DNA of 51,477 nucleotides, taken from positions 1 through 51,477 of the forward strand of contig JAKAOF010000009.1 of assembly GCA_021823345.1 (NCBI GenBank), in the 5' to 3' direction. Shown here in pieces: positions 1 through 8,429 of the stretch. The notes under the pieces were generated by a model. It saw only the letters and a list, made by a program, of their open reading frames with translations. It was not told where the DNA came from and made no database searches. Each line of letters begins with the position of its first letter. Position 1 is the first letter of the stretch. This DNA is from Thermoplasmata archaeon (GTDB lineage Archaea; Thermoplasmatota; Thermoplasmata; Lutacidiplasmatales; UBA184). The translations under genes and the position numbers were made by a program.

Positions 1-384
1 TCGCTCATCCGCCGCGAGCTGACCGCGAGGGCCCTCGGCGACCCGGACGCCGACGCGGTCGCTTCGGTGATGATCCTCTATCGCCACACGGATTTCGGGG
101 TGCAGAAGCGGCTCACCACCGCCCAGCACCGCTGGGGCCGGCACATCATCTCGTCGACCCACTTCCACATGGAGGGGGATGCCTGCCTCGAAGTGCTCGT
201 CCTGGAGGGAAAACGCGCGGAGCTCGAGCGTGCCGCAGAAGACCTGCGCGGGGTCCGGGGAGTGATCCACGGGGACTACCTTCTCGCATCTCCCCGGGTC
301 GCCGGGGGAAGGACGGGTCACGAGCATCCGCACCCGGACCGCAAGGCTCGTCGGGCCCCCTCCCGGGCGCCGAAGCCCCCTTAG
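1..384 (+). CDS. nikR: NikR-type nickel-responsive regulator, 5' truncated by window edge
   Basis: Frame 1 is open from the first base, so the gene begins outside the window; the ORF-track GTG at 67 is only an internal codon. The visible part covers the end of the ribbon-helix-helix DNA-binding domain (SLIRREL) and the ACT-like nickel-binding domain. The four nickel ligands of the NikR family can be placed: a His in AQHRW, the two His of THFH 11 and 13 residues later, and Cys in DACLE six residues further, which matches the E. coli H76/H87/H89/C95 spacing. NikR is a tetrameric repressor of nickel uptake genes. The tail after GDYLLAS is an extra basic, Pro-rich stretch of about 35 residues. 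It converges with the next gene and overlaps it by four bases. The target genes are not visible. Confidence 0.82.
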   Translation, partial: SLIRRELTARALGDPDADAVASVMILYRHTDFGVQKRLTTAQHRWGRHIISSTHFHMEGDACLEVLVLEGKRAELERAAEDLRGVRGVIHGDYLLASPRVAGGRTGHEHPHPDRKARRAPSRAPKPP

Positions 385-1403
385 GAGGACGGTCCCGTAG
401 ACGCTGCGGTTCCGGACGATCCGAGGATCGTTCGGAGAAAGTCGGCCACGTCCGTTTCGTGGAAGGAGTTGCCGCAATACTCGCAGGTGTGCCAGTGCTT
501 GTCCGGGGTGTCCTTCGAGATCCGGATGGCGGCACCGCACGAGGGACACCGGTAGACCGAGACCAACCCGGTATCTCGGAAGGCCCGGATGAGCGATGCG
601 ATGTCCGCGGTCAGCGAGGACGACTTCACCTGGGCCCGCGCCTTTCCGGCCTCCTCCATGAACCCGCCGATCTCGTAGACCCGGGCGGCCTCCTCGAACC
701 GGCCCGCTCCCGCCAGTGTCCCGGCAATGCCCTTCACCGCACCGTCCCATTGCGCCTGCCAAACGGACCCGGGGTCCTGGCGAGCGAACTCTCGAGCTCG
801 GGGAAGCACGAGGTCCTTCCCGCGCAGCAAGGTGTACTGGGAACGGTCGATGGGATCGAGGTAGACCCAACGGTCCCCTCCGCCCCCCTCCACTTGGGGC
901 CGGTCGGCCAGAAGCCCTTCGAGCAAGAAGCGGAACGGCATCCGTTGCTCGACGGGGGCCTGGCAATACTGAAGAAGAGGGTCACGGACCGCGGCCGGCA
1001 ACCCGACCAGGTGGAGCTCGAATTCGGGCCCGTAGAGCCCGCGCGAGTGGTCCACGTTCACCTTCGCCCATCGGAGCTGGTCTCGAAGTGCGTCCATGAG
1101 GCAGGTGACGAGCGCCTCGGACAGCCGCGGTTCCGCACAGGGGGTGGAGCAGATGCCCGAGCGGCAAACCTCCTCGTCAAAGGAATGGGTGAGGCCCAGC
1201 GAATCCTCGGACTGCTGGACGCCATGGACGGAGATGAGGCAGCCGCACTGGATACAGATGGGCTTCTGGCACGTCGCGCACTGGCCCAGGTCTTGGGAGC
1301 GCACCCGGCTGGAACAGGTGGGACAAGGAACGAGCGGGGCGGCCGGTCGGCGGCGCGCCCGATGTCCCATCGCCTCGCCGAGGGCCGACAACCGGTGGGT
1401 CAT
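381..1403 (-). CDS. Zinc-ribbon protein of unknown function
   Basis: About 340 aa from the chosen ATG. I do not recognise the family. The N-terminal part carries a cluster of CxxC pairs (CPTC, CATC, CIQCGC), the look of a B-box or double zinc ribbon. The C-terminus has a second zinc ribbon (CPSC then CEYC about 20 residues later). The middle, rich in Leu, Arg and Glu, may be helical and includes a short TPR-like stretch (GRFEEAARVYEIGGFMEEAGKA region). No catalytic motif is evident; a protein-protein or nucleic-acid adaptor role is only inference. The track start at 1514 would run into hel308 and across its promoter, so I prefer the ATG at 1403 (MTHRLSALG), leaving a 90-bp divergent promoter region. 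Confidence 0.7.
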   Translation of the reverse strand: MTHRLSALGEAMGHRARRRPAAPLVPCPTCSSRVRSQDLGQCATCQKPICIQCGCLISVHGVQQSEDSLGLTHSFDEEVCRSGICSTPCAEPRLSEALVTCLMDALRDQLRWAKVNVDHSRGLYGPEFELHLVGLPAAVRDPLLQYCQAPVEQRMPFRFLLEGLLADRPQVEGGGGDRWVYLDPIDRSQYTLLRGKDLVLPRAREFARQDPGSVWQAQWDGAVKGIAGTLAGAGRFEEAARVYEIGGFMEEAGKARAQVKSSSLTADIASLIRAFRDTGLVSVYRCPSCGAAIRISKDTPDKHWHTCEYCGNSFHETDVADFLRTILGSSGTAASTGPSS

Positions 1404-1458
1404 TCGCTCCGCCTCATCCTGTCCTGGAACTCCCGGAGCATAGTCAGTCTCCTGAAGG

Positions 1459-1466
1459 TTAAATGT
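1459..1466 (+). promoter_or_regulatory. TATA-like box of hel308
   Basis: TTAAATGT lies 28-35 bp upstream of the hel308 ATG in otherwise GC-rich DNA. That is the archaeal TATA distance for a leaderless or nearly leaderless transcript, and it supports the start at 1494 over the far-upstream start in the ORF track. Confidence 0.5.
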
Positions 1467-1493
1467 TTCACGACCCTGGGCGCCCTCTGCCGC

Positions 1494-3728
1494 ATGCCCC
1501 CCACGAAAATCCACCCCGAGAGTTGGGACCCGGTTGCCTCGCTCCCGTTGGACCCCAGGATCCTCGAGATTCTCAAGGCCGATGGGATCGAGCGGCTGTA
1601 CCCCCCCCAGTCCGAGGCCCTCACCCCGATCCTTGACGGGAGGAGCGTCGTCCTGGCCTGCCCGACCGCCTCCGGCAAGTCGCTCGTCGCCTACCTCGCC
1701 ATCGCCTCGTCGTACCTCAAGGGTGGCAAGTCCCTCTACATCGTGCCGCTGCGCGCGCTGGCGAGCGAGAAGTTCCAGGAGCTCCGGTCGTTCGAACGGC
1801 TCGGGATGAAGGTCGGCATCACGATGGGAGAGCGGGACCTCTCTCCGCGGGACCTCGAGTCCTTGGATGTCCTCGTGGCCACGAGCGAGAAGGCCGACAG
1901 CCTATTGCGCCACAAGAGCCGCTGGATGGAAGGGGTGGGGGTCGTAGTGGCGGACGAGGCCCACCTACTGCGGGAACGCACCCGGGGACCGACCCTCGAG
2001 ATCACCCTCACCCGTCTCCGGCGCCACAACCCCTCGGTCCAGGTCGTGGCGCTCTCGGCGACGGTCGCCAACTCGGCGGAGCTCGCGACCTGGCTCGGAG
2101 CGGCGCATGTCTACAGCGTCTTCCGGCCCGTCAAGCTTCGGATGGGCACATTTTCCGACCACTACATCCACTTCCTGGACGGAGAGCACCGCAAGATGGA
2201 GGGCCCCGGCGACCCGACCGAGCTCCTCACGCGCACCGTGATCCAGGAGGGCGGACAGGCGCTCGTGTTCGTGAGCACCCGCCGCTCCTCGGAAACGGTC
2301 GCGGATCGGCTGGGGCGCACGGTGGAGCCGCTCCTCTCCGGTGAGGAGAAGATGAAATTGCTAGCGCTCGCCGAAAAGCTCGAAAAGGGAGGCGAGGAGG
2401 TGACGAGTTCGACCCGCAAGCTCGCGACGCTGGTCGCCCGGGGGTCCGCCTACCACAACGCGTCGCTCACGAATGCCGAGCGGGGCCAGATCGAGGGGGC
2501 CTTCAAGTCCGGTCTCCTCAAGTGCATCGTGGCGACCCCGACCCTCGCCGCCGGGGTGAACCTCCCGGCACGCCGGGTCATCATCCGGGACCTCACCCGC
2601 TACGAAGAGACGCTGGGAATGACGGCCCCGCTCCCCACCTTCGAGGTGCAACAGATGTGCGGCCGGGCCGGGCGTCCTCGGTACGACCCTTTCGGCGAGG
2701 CCATCCTAGTCACCCGGTCGGACGAAGAGGGAGATGACGTCCGGGAGCGTTACCTGCTCGCCCCTCCCGAAGAGGTCGACAGCAAGCTCGCCTCCGAGGC
2801 CATCCTGAGGACGCACCTCCTCGCCCTCGTGGCCTCCGACGAAGTTCAGGACGAAAAGGAGCTCCGGGAATTCATGCAGGGGACGTTCTACGGCCACCAG
2901 CTTCCCATCGTGGACCTCGAAGCGCACCTGTTCTTGGCCCAGGAGTTCTTGGAGAAGCACGGGCTCTTGCACCACGGCAAGCTGAAGGCCACGGAGTTTG
3001 GGAAGATGACCTCGGATCTCTACCTGGACCCGGTCACCGCGGTCCTGATGCGCATGGCATTGCATCGGGCGACCCCGTCGACCCCGCCCTTTGCGTACCT
3101 TGCCGCCGTTGCGGGCACCCCGGACGTCGTCCCGATGTATCTGCGCAAGGATGACTATACGACCGTCACCGCGAGAGCGATGCAGGAGGAGGGGAAGCTG
3201 CTGCTCACCGAGGAGGATGAACTGCTCGACCTTCGGGAAGAGTCGTTCCTCTCCACGATCAAGACCGCGATGGCCGTGGAAGACTGGACCGACGACGCCC
3301 GCCCGTTGTCCAGCATCACCGACGCCTTCGGCATCGGTGCCGGTGACCTGCACTCGCGGGTCGAACGGTTGGAGTGGTTGCTCTCCTCCATGGCCCAGTT
3401 GGCCCGGTGGGAGAACCGGCCGCTATCGAACGGCCTCGATCAGCTGGCTCTCCGGGTCCGTTACGGGATCCGACCGGAACTCATGGATCTCGTGGCATTG
3501 CGCGGCATTGGCCGGGTACGGGGTCGGCTCCTGTACCAGAGCGGGATCCAGAACCAGGAGCAGTTGGCGAAAGCCTCGGAGGACACGGTGGCCCGCGTGC
3601 TCGGTTCGAGCATCCTCGCGAGAGAAGTGCTCGCCCAGGTCCAGAGGGCCCCGACCCGGAGTTCCCCGAAGAAGGGGAGTTCTCCTCCGGCCTCCGCGTC
3701 CCGAGACCTTCGAGAGAACGATTGGTGA
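1494..3728 (+). CDS. hel308: ATP-dependent DNA helicase Hel308
   Basis: 744 aa, the normal length for this Ski2-like SF2 helicase, which unwinds lagging strands at stalled replication forks with 3'-5' polarity. The order of motifs fits: Q-like YPPQSEAL, Walker A CPTASGKS (~56-63), TSEKADSL, Walker B DEAH (~154-157), LSAT, the TPTLAAGVNLPARRVI block and QMCGRAGRPRYD motif VI. The ratchet/winged-helix region follows, and the C-terminal helix-hairpin-helix-like part (RGIGRVRGRLLY) matches domain 5 of Hel308. The ORF track starts at 459, but the extra 345 residues are low-complexity antisense of the zinc-ribbon gene. ATG at 1494 has a TATA-like box at the right distance. It ends 20 bp from the convergent Cdc6-like gene. 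Confidence 0.95.
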   Translation: MPPTKIHPESWDPVASLPLDPRILEILKADGIERLYPPQSEALTPILDGRSVVLACPTASGKSLVAYLAIASSYLKGGKSLYIVPLRALASEKFQELRSFERLGMKVGITMGERDLSPRDLESLDVLVATSEKADSLLRHKSRWMEGVGVVVADEAHLLRERTRGPTLEITLTRLRRHNPSVQVVALSATVANSAELATWLGAAHVYSVFRPVKLRMGTFSDHYIHFLDGEHRKMEGPGDPTELLTRTVIQEGGQALVFVSTRRSSETVADRLGRTVEPLLSGEEKMKLLALAEKLEKGGEEVTSSTRKLATLVARGSAYHNASLTNAERGQIEGAFKSGLLKCIVATPTLAAGVNLPARRVIIRDLTRYEETLGMTAPLPTFEVQQMCGRAGRPRYDPFGEAILVTRSDEEGDDVRERYLLAPPEEVDSKLASEAILRTHLLALVASDEVQDEKELREFMQGTFYGHQLPIVDLEAHLFLAQEFLEKHGLLHHGKLKATEFGKMTSDLYLDPVTAVLMRMALHRATPSTPPFAYLAAVAGTPDVVPMYLRKDDYTTVTARAMQEEGKLLLTEEDELLDLREESFLSTIKTAMAVEDWTDDARPLSSITDAFGIGAGDLHSRVERLEWLLSSMAQLARWENRPLSNGLDQLALRVRYGIRPELMDLVALRGIGRVRGRLLYQSGIQNQEQLAKASEDTVARVLGSSILAREVLAQVQRAPTRSSPKKGSSPPASASRDLRENDW

Positions 3729-3748
3729 CCTCACCCGCGTACGCCCGC

Positions 3749-4801
3749 TCAGGCGGGGGGCGAGCGCAGCCGGACGACGCTGCGGGTACCCCCGTTCCCG
3801 CCCAAACTGATGGTACGGGTCAGGACGCCGGCGCGTTCCATCATCCCCACGTGTCGGCGAATGAGCGAGGGGGAGGGGGGACCGATCCCCTCCCGTCCGA
3901 ACCACTCTCCCACGCTCCGCTGCAGGACCCCGATCTCGAGGGAGGGGGCCCTGTCCGAGAGGCTCTGGAGGATGGCCGCGGCGACCTGACGGGGGTCGCG
4001 ACGCCGGTCGATCCCCCGGGGTCGACCCACTTCGCTGATCGAGACCCGGGCGAGGGAACGCTCCTCGGCGCGGACCCCTGCCTCCTCCAGCATCTCGATC
4101 GCCCCCTCGAGCCCGATGCCCGCCGAACGGGCCCGCAAAGCGATGACCTTCAGGACCTCCTCTTCCGGAGGGACGACGAAGCCTTCCCGGGCGATCTCCC
4201 GTAGAAGGTCCAGGATTTCCTCCGGTCCCGGCGCCGGGAGCTCGATGCGCTGGACAAGCGCGCGGACCGAAGGAACGCCCGCGGTGGGGTCGAAGGAACC
4301 GGAGATGACCAGCGTGGACCCCTCGGGAAGTTCCTCGAGACCGGAGAGCAGGCCGTGCCAAAAGTTCGAGAAGTTCGGGAGGTCCCGCGCATTGTCCACC
4401 CACACGAGCACCGGTCCTTCCTCCGACCGGAGGCGACGCCGCAGCAGCTCGGAGAGCGCGGACGAAGAGTACCCCGACCCGAGGAAGGACTCATCGAAGT
4501 GCCGGAAGAACTGGACGAGGGCGGCGTGCTCGTGCGATGACTCACGGAGGTCCACGCGGAAGAGGTGACGGGGAATGCGCCGGCCCTGGTTCCAAGGGGG
4601 ATGGGAGAGGACGGCCACGATCCTGCGGCCGAGCCGGGAGGTCCCGCTTCCCGGGGCACCGGTCAGCACGACGCCGCGCGGGGAGGTTCCCCCCGGGGGC
4701 GGCGCGAGCCGGCGATAGAGTTCGTCTTTGGCGACCCGACGGAGCGCCTCACGGGTACCCCATTCTCGGGTGAACGTATTCCGATCCTTCCAGAGCGTCA
4801 T
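3749..4801 (-). CDS. Cdc6/Orc1-like AAA+ protein with degenerate Walker A
   Basis: 350 aa, the layout of archaeal Orc1/Cdc6: an N-terminal AAA+ domain (about 1-250) and a C-terminal winged helix (about 265-350, with RRHVGMMERAGVLTR as a wHTH). The phosphate loop reads GAPGSGTSR (~48-56), so the invariant Walker A Lys is Thr; I checked this on the minus-strand codons. Walker B reads VLVWVDNARD (~131-140), with Asn in place of the catalytic Glu. Sensor 1 may be LVISGS and the sensor 2 region RSAGIGLEGAIEML. It may therefore bind nucleotide poorly or not at all and act as a structural initiator paralogue or DNA-binding regulator. An alternative is a related AAA+ ATPase outside the initiator group. 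No origin-like repeats were found beside it. Confidence 0.72.
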   Translation of the reverse strand: MTLWKDRNTFTREWGTREALRRVAKDELYRRLAPPPGGTSPRGVVLTGAPGSGTSRLGRRIVAVLSHPPWNQGRRIPRHLFRVDLRESSHEHAALVQFFRHFDESFLGSGYSSSALSELLRRRLRSEEGPVLVWVDNARDLPNFSNFWHGLLSGLEELPEGSTLVISGSFDPTAGVPSVRALVQRIELPAPGPEEILDLLREIAREGFVVPPEEEVLKVIALRARSAGIGLEGAIEMLEEAGVRAEERSLARVSISEVGRPRGIDRRRDPRQVAAAILQSLSDRAPSLEIGVLQRSVGEWFGREGIGPPSPSLIRRHVGMMERAGVLTRTISLGGNGGTRSVVRLRSPPA

Positions 4802-4821
4802 GGCCCAGAGGTAAGCTCACA

Positions 4822-4829
4822 TGTATAAG
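4822..4829 (-). promoter_or_regulatory. TATA-like box of the Cdc6-like gene
   Basis: On the minus strand CTTATACA lies 21-28 bp before the ATG at 4801, embedded in an A/T-rich island (4820-4835). It implies a leaderless transcript and supports that start. Confidence 0.45.
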
Positions 4830-4909
4830 AAATCTCACAGGCGGTGCCGCGAAGAGCGGTGTCGAGCTTCGTACCGTGATCGGCTCGTGGGACAGCCCGT
4901 CGGAAAGGT

Positions 4910-6496
4910 TCAGGCCTCGGCGGGGAGGGGGCCCTCCGGCAAGGGGGCCTTCTCGTCCTTCGCCAGGGCCGTGCGCACCGTCCGCTTCCCGAGGATCTCC
5001 TCGGCGAAGAGTACGACCAGCCCGGCAAAGGCCATGGTCGCACCGGCGACCACGAACGCGACCATGAACGCGGTCGAGTCCGGCCAGGGGACCGGCACGG
5101 GGACCGGCACCCCGGGGACGGTCGTCATGACGTTCGCCACGTAGGTGGACATGATGGAGCCGGCCAGCGGCGCTCCCACGGCACTCCCCATGTTCCGGAA
5201 GGTGGCGTTCATGGCCGTGGCGAGTCCCATCTCCCGCGGCTCCACCGTGAGGACAAGCAGATTGATGACCGCCGAGTTGAGGAGCGCGATCCCGGCCCCG
5301 ATCACGAACATCGCGGCGAGGAGCTGGTCCAACGTCGTGGTGTGGATGGCAAGGAAGAAGCCGATCGCGCCGATCACCCCTCCAAGGAGCGTCAGCGGCT
5401 TGGTCCCGACGCGCGGGACGATGAGTCCGGCGAGCGGGGCGAAGATGAGCATCGGGACGGCGAAGGCGATGAAGGAGAGGCCGATGTGGAAGGTGTCCAG
5501 GGCGAACCCTCCCGCCGCGATCGGCTCATCCAGGCGGAAGGTCATGGCCTGGAAGGCCAGGAACATCCCGAACCCCGCGATGACGATCACGAGGTTCGCG
5601 ACCAGGACGTTACGTTGTCGGAGCATCTTCACGTCCAGGATGATCTCCTTGCCCCGCCGGTGCTGCACGAGCTCGACGGAAAGGAGCGGGACGAGGAGGG
5701 CCGCGCCCAGGGCGAAGAGCGCCAGCGTGTCGAAGGCGGTCCATCCCCAGTACGGGCCCTGCGAGAGGGCCAGGATGAAGAATGCGAGCGACCCGGCCAA
5801 GAACAGGGCCCCCCGGTAGTCCACGTAGGCGTCGGGCTTGCGGTAGGGGGACTCCCGGAGATAGATGAAGGCCAGAATCGTGAGGATCGCGACCACGGGG
5901 ATGGCCGAGTGGTAGGTGTAGCGCCACCCCCAGGTGTTCGAGACGAACGCCCCGAGGGGAAGGCTGACGGCGAATCCGGCCCCGAACATCCCGCTCAGGA
6001 TGCCCTGCGCTCGCGGGACCATCTCCCGGGGGAACTCCTCTCGCACCAGGCTCAGGGCGAGCGGAAAGACCGTGAGCCCGACGCCCTGCACGGCGCGGGA
6101 GATGACCATGAACTCGAAGGACGGGGAGAACCCGGTGACCGTGACGGCGGCGGTGTACAGCGCGAGAATCACGGTGAGCACACGCTTCTTGCCGTAGACG
6201 TCCCCCAGCTTCCCGGCGATCGGGCTCAGGGCCACTCCCGTGACGAGGTAGGCCGACAGGACCAGGCTCACCTGGGAGTACCCGACCCCGAACTCGGACA
6301 TGATCTGGGGCAGGGAGGGGGTGAGCATCCCCTCCACGTACATCACGATCATGACCACGCCGATCATGATGAGGATGATCCGGTACGCGTAGGCGGAGTC
6401 GAACGTCTCCATCGTCTTGGCGTGGGGGTCGTGGGGATGCCCTGGTTTGGTAGGGGTACCCCCCTTGGACGAGAGCGGCTCAGATGAGGAACTCAT
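4910..6496 (-). CDS. MFS multidrug exporter, DHA2 (14-TM) type
   Basis: 528 aa with about 14 hydrophobic segments, as in EmrB/QacA-type proton-driven drug exporters. A short hydrophilic His/Pro-rich N-terminus precedes TM1 (YRIILIMIGVVMIVMYVEGM). The loop 2-3 signature GKLGDVYGKKRV and the antiporter motif C-like stretch GFAVSLPLGAFVSNTWGWR are visible. The substrate cannot be read from sequence. It starts 7 bp after the ABC permease stop, so it is almost certainly cotranscribed with the ABC pair. With the MarR regulator upstream, this looks like a drug- or phenolic-responsive efflux unit. The C-terminal tail is short, charged and cytoplasmic. Confidence 0.9.
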   Translation of the reverse strand: MSSSSEPLSSKGGTPTKPGHPHDPHAKTMETFDSAYAYRIILIMIGVVMIVMYVEGMLTPSLPQIMSEFGVGYSQVSLVLSAYLVTGVALSPIAGKLGDVYGKKRVLTVILALYTAAVTVTGFSPSFEFMVISRAVQGVGLTVFPLALSLVREEFPREMVPRAQGILSGMFGAGFAVSLPLGAFVSNTWGWRYTYHSAIPVVAILTILAFIYLRESPYRKPDAYVDYRGALFLAGSLAFFILALSQGPYWGWTAFDTLALFALGAALLVPLLSVELVQHRRGKEIILDVKMLRQRNVLVANLVIVIAGFGMFLAFQAMTFRLDEPIAAGGFALDTFHIGLSFIAFAVPMLIFAPLAGLIVPRVGTKPLTLLGGVIGAIGFFLAIHTTTLDQLLAAMFVIGAGIALLNSAVINLLVLTVEPREMGLATAMNATFRNMGSAVGAPLAGSIMSTYVANVMTTVPGVPVPVPVPWPDSTAFMVAFVVAGATMAFAGLVVLFAEEILGKRTVRTALAKDEKAPLPEGPLPAEA

Positions 6497-6503
6497 GGTT
6501 TGC

Positions 6504-7364
6504 CTAGGTGAACTCCTCGTGTTCGAACAGCCAAAGTCCCCCGATCGCGGTGAGGAGGAAGTAGGCGATCATGATGATCACCCCTTCTCCAACGCCGGCC
6601 ACGTATGAAACTATCACCGTACGCGGGCCGATTGGGGTGGAGACCACCTGCCCGGTGAGGCCCCAATTGACCGTCGGCTGGAAGATCTCGCTGATCACGC
6701 TGTTCGCGTAGGAAATGACCATCCAGGGCTCGATGTTCACGAGCGAGACCAGGAGGTCCTCGATCAGCGTGAACCCGAAGAGGAACAGGATGGCGGTGAG
6801 CACGAAGCCGTACGCACTGGTCTTGAAGAGGGAGCTGAACAGGAAGGTCGCCCCGAGGACGGCGGCCAGGTACGCGAGCGACAGGAGGAAGGACGCCCCG
6901 AGCTGCCAGGGGAAGAGGCCCGATCCGAAGTAGTAGGCCCCGTTCAGGACCAGGATCACGAGGAACAGGAGGAGCATGACGACGGAGGCGATGTAGGCGG
7001 CGATGTACTTGCCGATGTAGACCGCGGAGCGGCGGATCGGGAGACCCATGAGGAAGTACCCCGTCTTGTTCTGGAACTCTCCCGCGATCGCGTCCCCGCC
7101 GAAGAAGACGGCCGAGAGGATGATCACGATGTCCACCCCGCCTCCCCAGAAGCTGCCGTAGAAGGCGAGATTGGTCGACACGATGGCGCCTCGGAAGTGC
7201 GCCACGACCACCGTCAGGAGGACGCCGATGATGGCGACGATCGCGGCCAGGATGACGAAGCGGCGCGACCGGATGTACTCCCGCAGTTGGTAGGTCGCGA
7301 GCTTGGGTACCTGCTCCGACGTCGGAGGGGCGCGGAGCACCGAGACGGATTCCGTTTCGGCCAT
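6504..7364 (-). CDS. ABC-2 type transporter permease
   Basis: 286 aa with six predicted membrane helices: one near residues 35-55, then a cluster from about 90 to 200 and the last near the C-terminus. The large polar segment between helices 1 and 2 contains the GEFQNKTGYFLMGLPIRRS stretch typical of ABC-2 permeases such as the NosY/CcmB-like exporters. It is the membrane partner of the ATPase encoded 10 bp upstream and probably forms a homodimeric exporter with it. The substrate is unknown. The neighbouring MFS gene and MarR gene suggest export of toxic small molecules. Confidence 0.87.
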   Translation of the reverse strand: MAETESVSVLRAPPTSEQVPKLATYQLREYIRSRRFVILAAIVAIIGVLLTVVVAHFRGAIVSTNLAFYGSFWGGGVDIVIILSAVFFGGDAIAGEFQNKTGYFLMGLPIRRSAVYIGKYIAAYIASVVMLLLFLVILVLNGAYYFGSGLFPWQLGASFLLSLAYLAAVLGATFLFSSLFKTSAYGFVLTAILFLFGFTLIEDLLVSLVNIEPWMVISYANSVISEIFQPTVNWGLTGQVVSTPIGPRTVIVSYVAGVGEGVIIMIAYFLLTAIGGLWLFEHEEFT

Positions 7365-7374
7365 GGATACCGTT

Positions 7375-8322
7375 TCAGTCCCCCCGGGAGATCTTCTGGA
7401 GATAGACCTCCTCGAGCGCGCTCTCGGACTCGGCCACGCTCACCAAACCCAGGTGGCGGCCGGCCAAGGTCTCCAGTAGCTGTTCTTGGGCGGAAAGGCC
7501 CCCGTCGAAGCGGACCCGGTACTTGTTGCCGGCGAGGGGGATGACCTCGCGTACGGCGCTCACGGAACCGAGTTCCGTGCGGAGCGCATCCTCCGTGACG
7601 GGCCGGGCGAACCCGATGTCCACCGAGGAATGGCCATCGGAGAAGCGGGCCGTGACGTTCTCCAGGGTATCGTAGAAGAGAAGCTTCCCGCGGTCGATGA
7701 GGGCGACCTCATCGCACACCTCGGTCACCTCGCTCAGGATGTGGCTGCTCATGAAGATGAGACGGTGGCTCTTCTTGAGGTCCCGGACGATCGAGCGGAC
7801 CTCGGCCATCCCCCGGGGGTCGAGCCCGGTCGATGGTTCATCCAGGATCACGACCTCGGGGTCGTGGACCAGGGCGGCGGCGATGTTGATCCGCTGCTTC
7901 ATCCCCTTGGAGAACCGTCCGACCTTCTTGTCCGCCCAGTCGGACATCTTGACCTCGGCGAGCACCTCCTTCACGCGGTTCCGGCGGTCCCGGGCCGGGA
8001 CCCCGCGGAGGTCGGCGACCATCTCGAGGGCCTCGTTGGGGGTGAGTGACGGGTAGATCTCGGGGCTCTCGATCAAGACACCCGCGTTCTCGAGCGCCCG
8101 CTTGCGGGACTCGCGCACCGAGATGCCGTTGAGCGAGCAATCCCCTTCGGTGGGGAAGATCATGTCGGCGAGGAGCTTGAGCGTCGTGGTCTTCCCGGCG
8201 CCGTTCGGCCCCAGGAAACCGACGCATTTCGAACCCTCGAGGTGCAGCGTGAGATGGTCGAGGGCGGTGAAGTTGCCCCAACGCTTGGTGAGCCCGCGGG
8301 TCTCGATGGAAGGTCCGGACAC
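7375..8322 (-). CDS. ABC-2 transporter ATP-binding protein
   Basis: 315 aa: an ABC ATPase domain (about 1-220) plus a C-terminal extension of about 90 residues common in the DrrA/CcmA-like export family. Visible motifs are Walker A GPNGAGKTTT (~38-47), Q-loop IESPEIYPSLTPNEAL, signature RFSKGMKQR (weak form of LSGGQ), Walker B VVILDEPSTGLDP and the switch His in MSSHIL. It powers export through the permease downstream. The 107-bp gap upstream holds two palindromes and A/T-rich DNA that probably contain the promoter and a regulator site. Confidence 0.93.
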   Translation of the reverse strand: MSGPSIETRGLTKRWGNFTALDHLTLHLEGSKCVGFLGPNGAGKTTTLKLLADMIFPTEGDCSLNGISVRESRKRALENAGVLIESPEIYPSLTPNEALEMVADLRGVPARDRRNRVKEVLAEVKMSDWADKKVGRFSKGMKQRINIAAALVHDPEVVILDEPSTGLDPRGMAEVRSIVRDLKKSHRLIFMSSHILSEVTEVCDEVALIDRGKLLFYDTLENVTARFSDGHSSVDIGFARPVTEDALRTELGSVSAVREVIPLAGNKYRVRFDGGLSAQEQLLETLAGRHLGLVSVAESESALEEVYLQKISRGD

Positions 8323-8394
8323 GCCCGTTAGCCTCCCCGGACCGCCACGCCGGCGGCCCCGACCGATACGATGGTGGAACGGCGAGGATTAGTT

Positions 8395-8404
8395 AACATA
8401 TGTT
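8395..8404. promoter_or_regulatory. Palindrome AACATATGTT between marR and the ABC operon
   Basis: A perfect 10-bp palindrome in the gap between the MarR gene and the ABC operon, about 75 bp upstream of the ATPase ATG. It is a candidate operator for the MarR protein encoded next door. MarR proteins usually bind A/T-rich palindromes, but the assignment is inference. Confidence 0.4.
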
Positions 8405-8409
8405 GATTA

Positions 8410-8422
8410 TCGAAATATTCGA
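8410..8422. promoter_or_regulatory. Inverted repeat TCGAA-ATA-TTCGA
   Basis: A 5+3+5 bp inverted repeat six bases from the AACATATGTT palindrome and directly beside a minus-strand TTAAATACG TATA-like stretch (about 8424-8432). It is a second candidate regulator half of the same control region; it may also include the promoter of the ABC/MFS unit. Confidence 0.35.
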
Positions 8423-8429
8423 AGCGTAT

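Noticed and set aside
459-1493. N-terminal extension of the Hel308 ORF
   Set aside because: It is open only because the antisense zinc-ribbon gene is GC-rich. The composition is low-complexity, and a TATA-like box precedes ATG 1494.
5342-6487. 381-aa plus-strand ORF
   Set aside because: Charged shadow of the MFS transporter, which has clear membrane helices.
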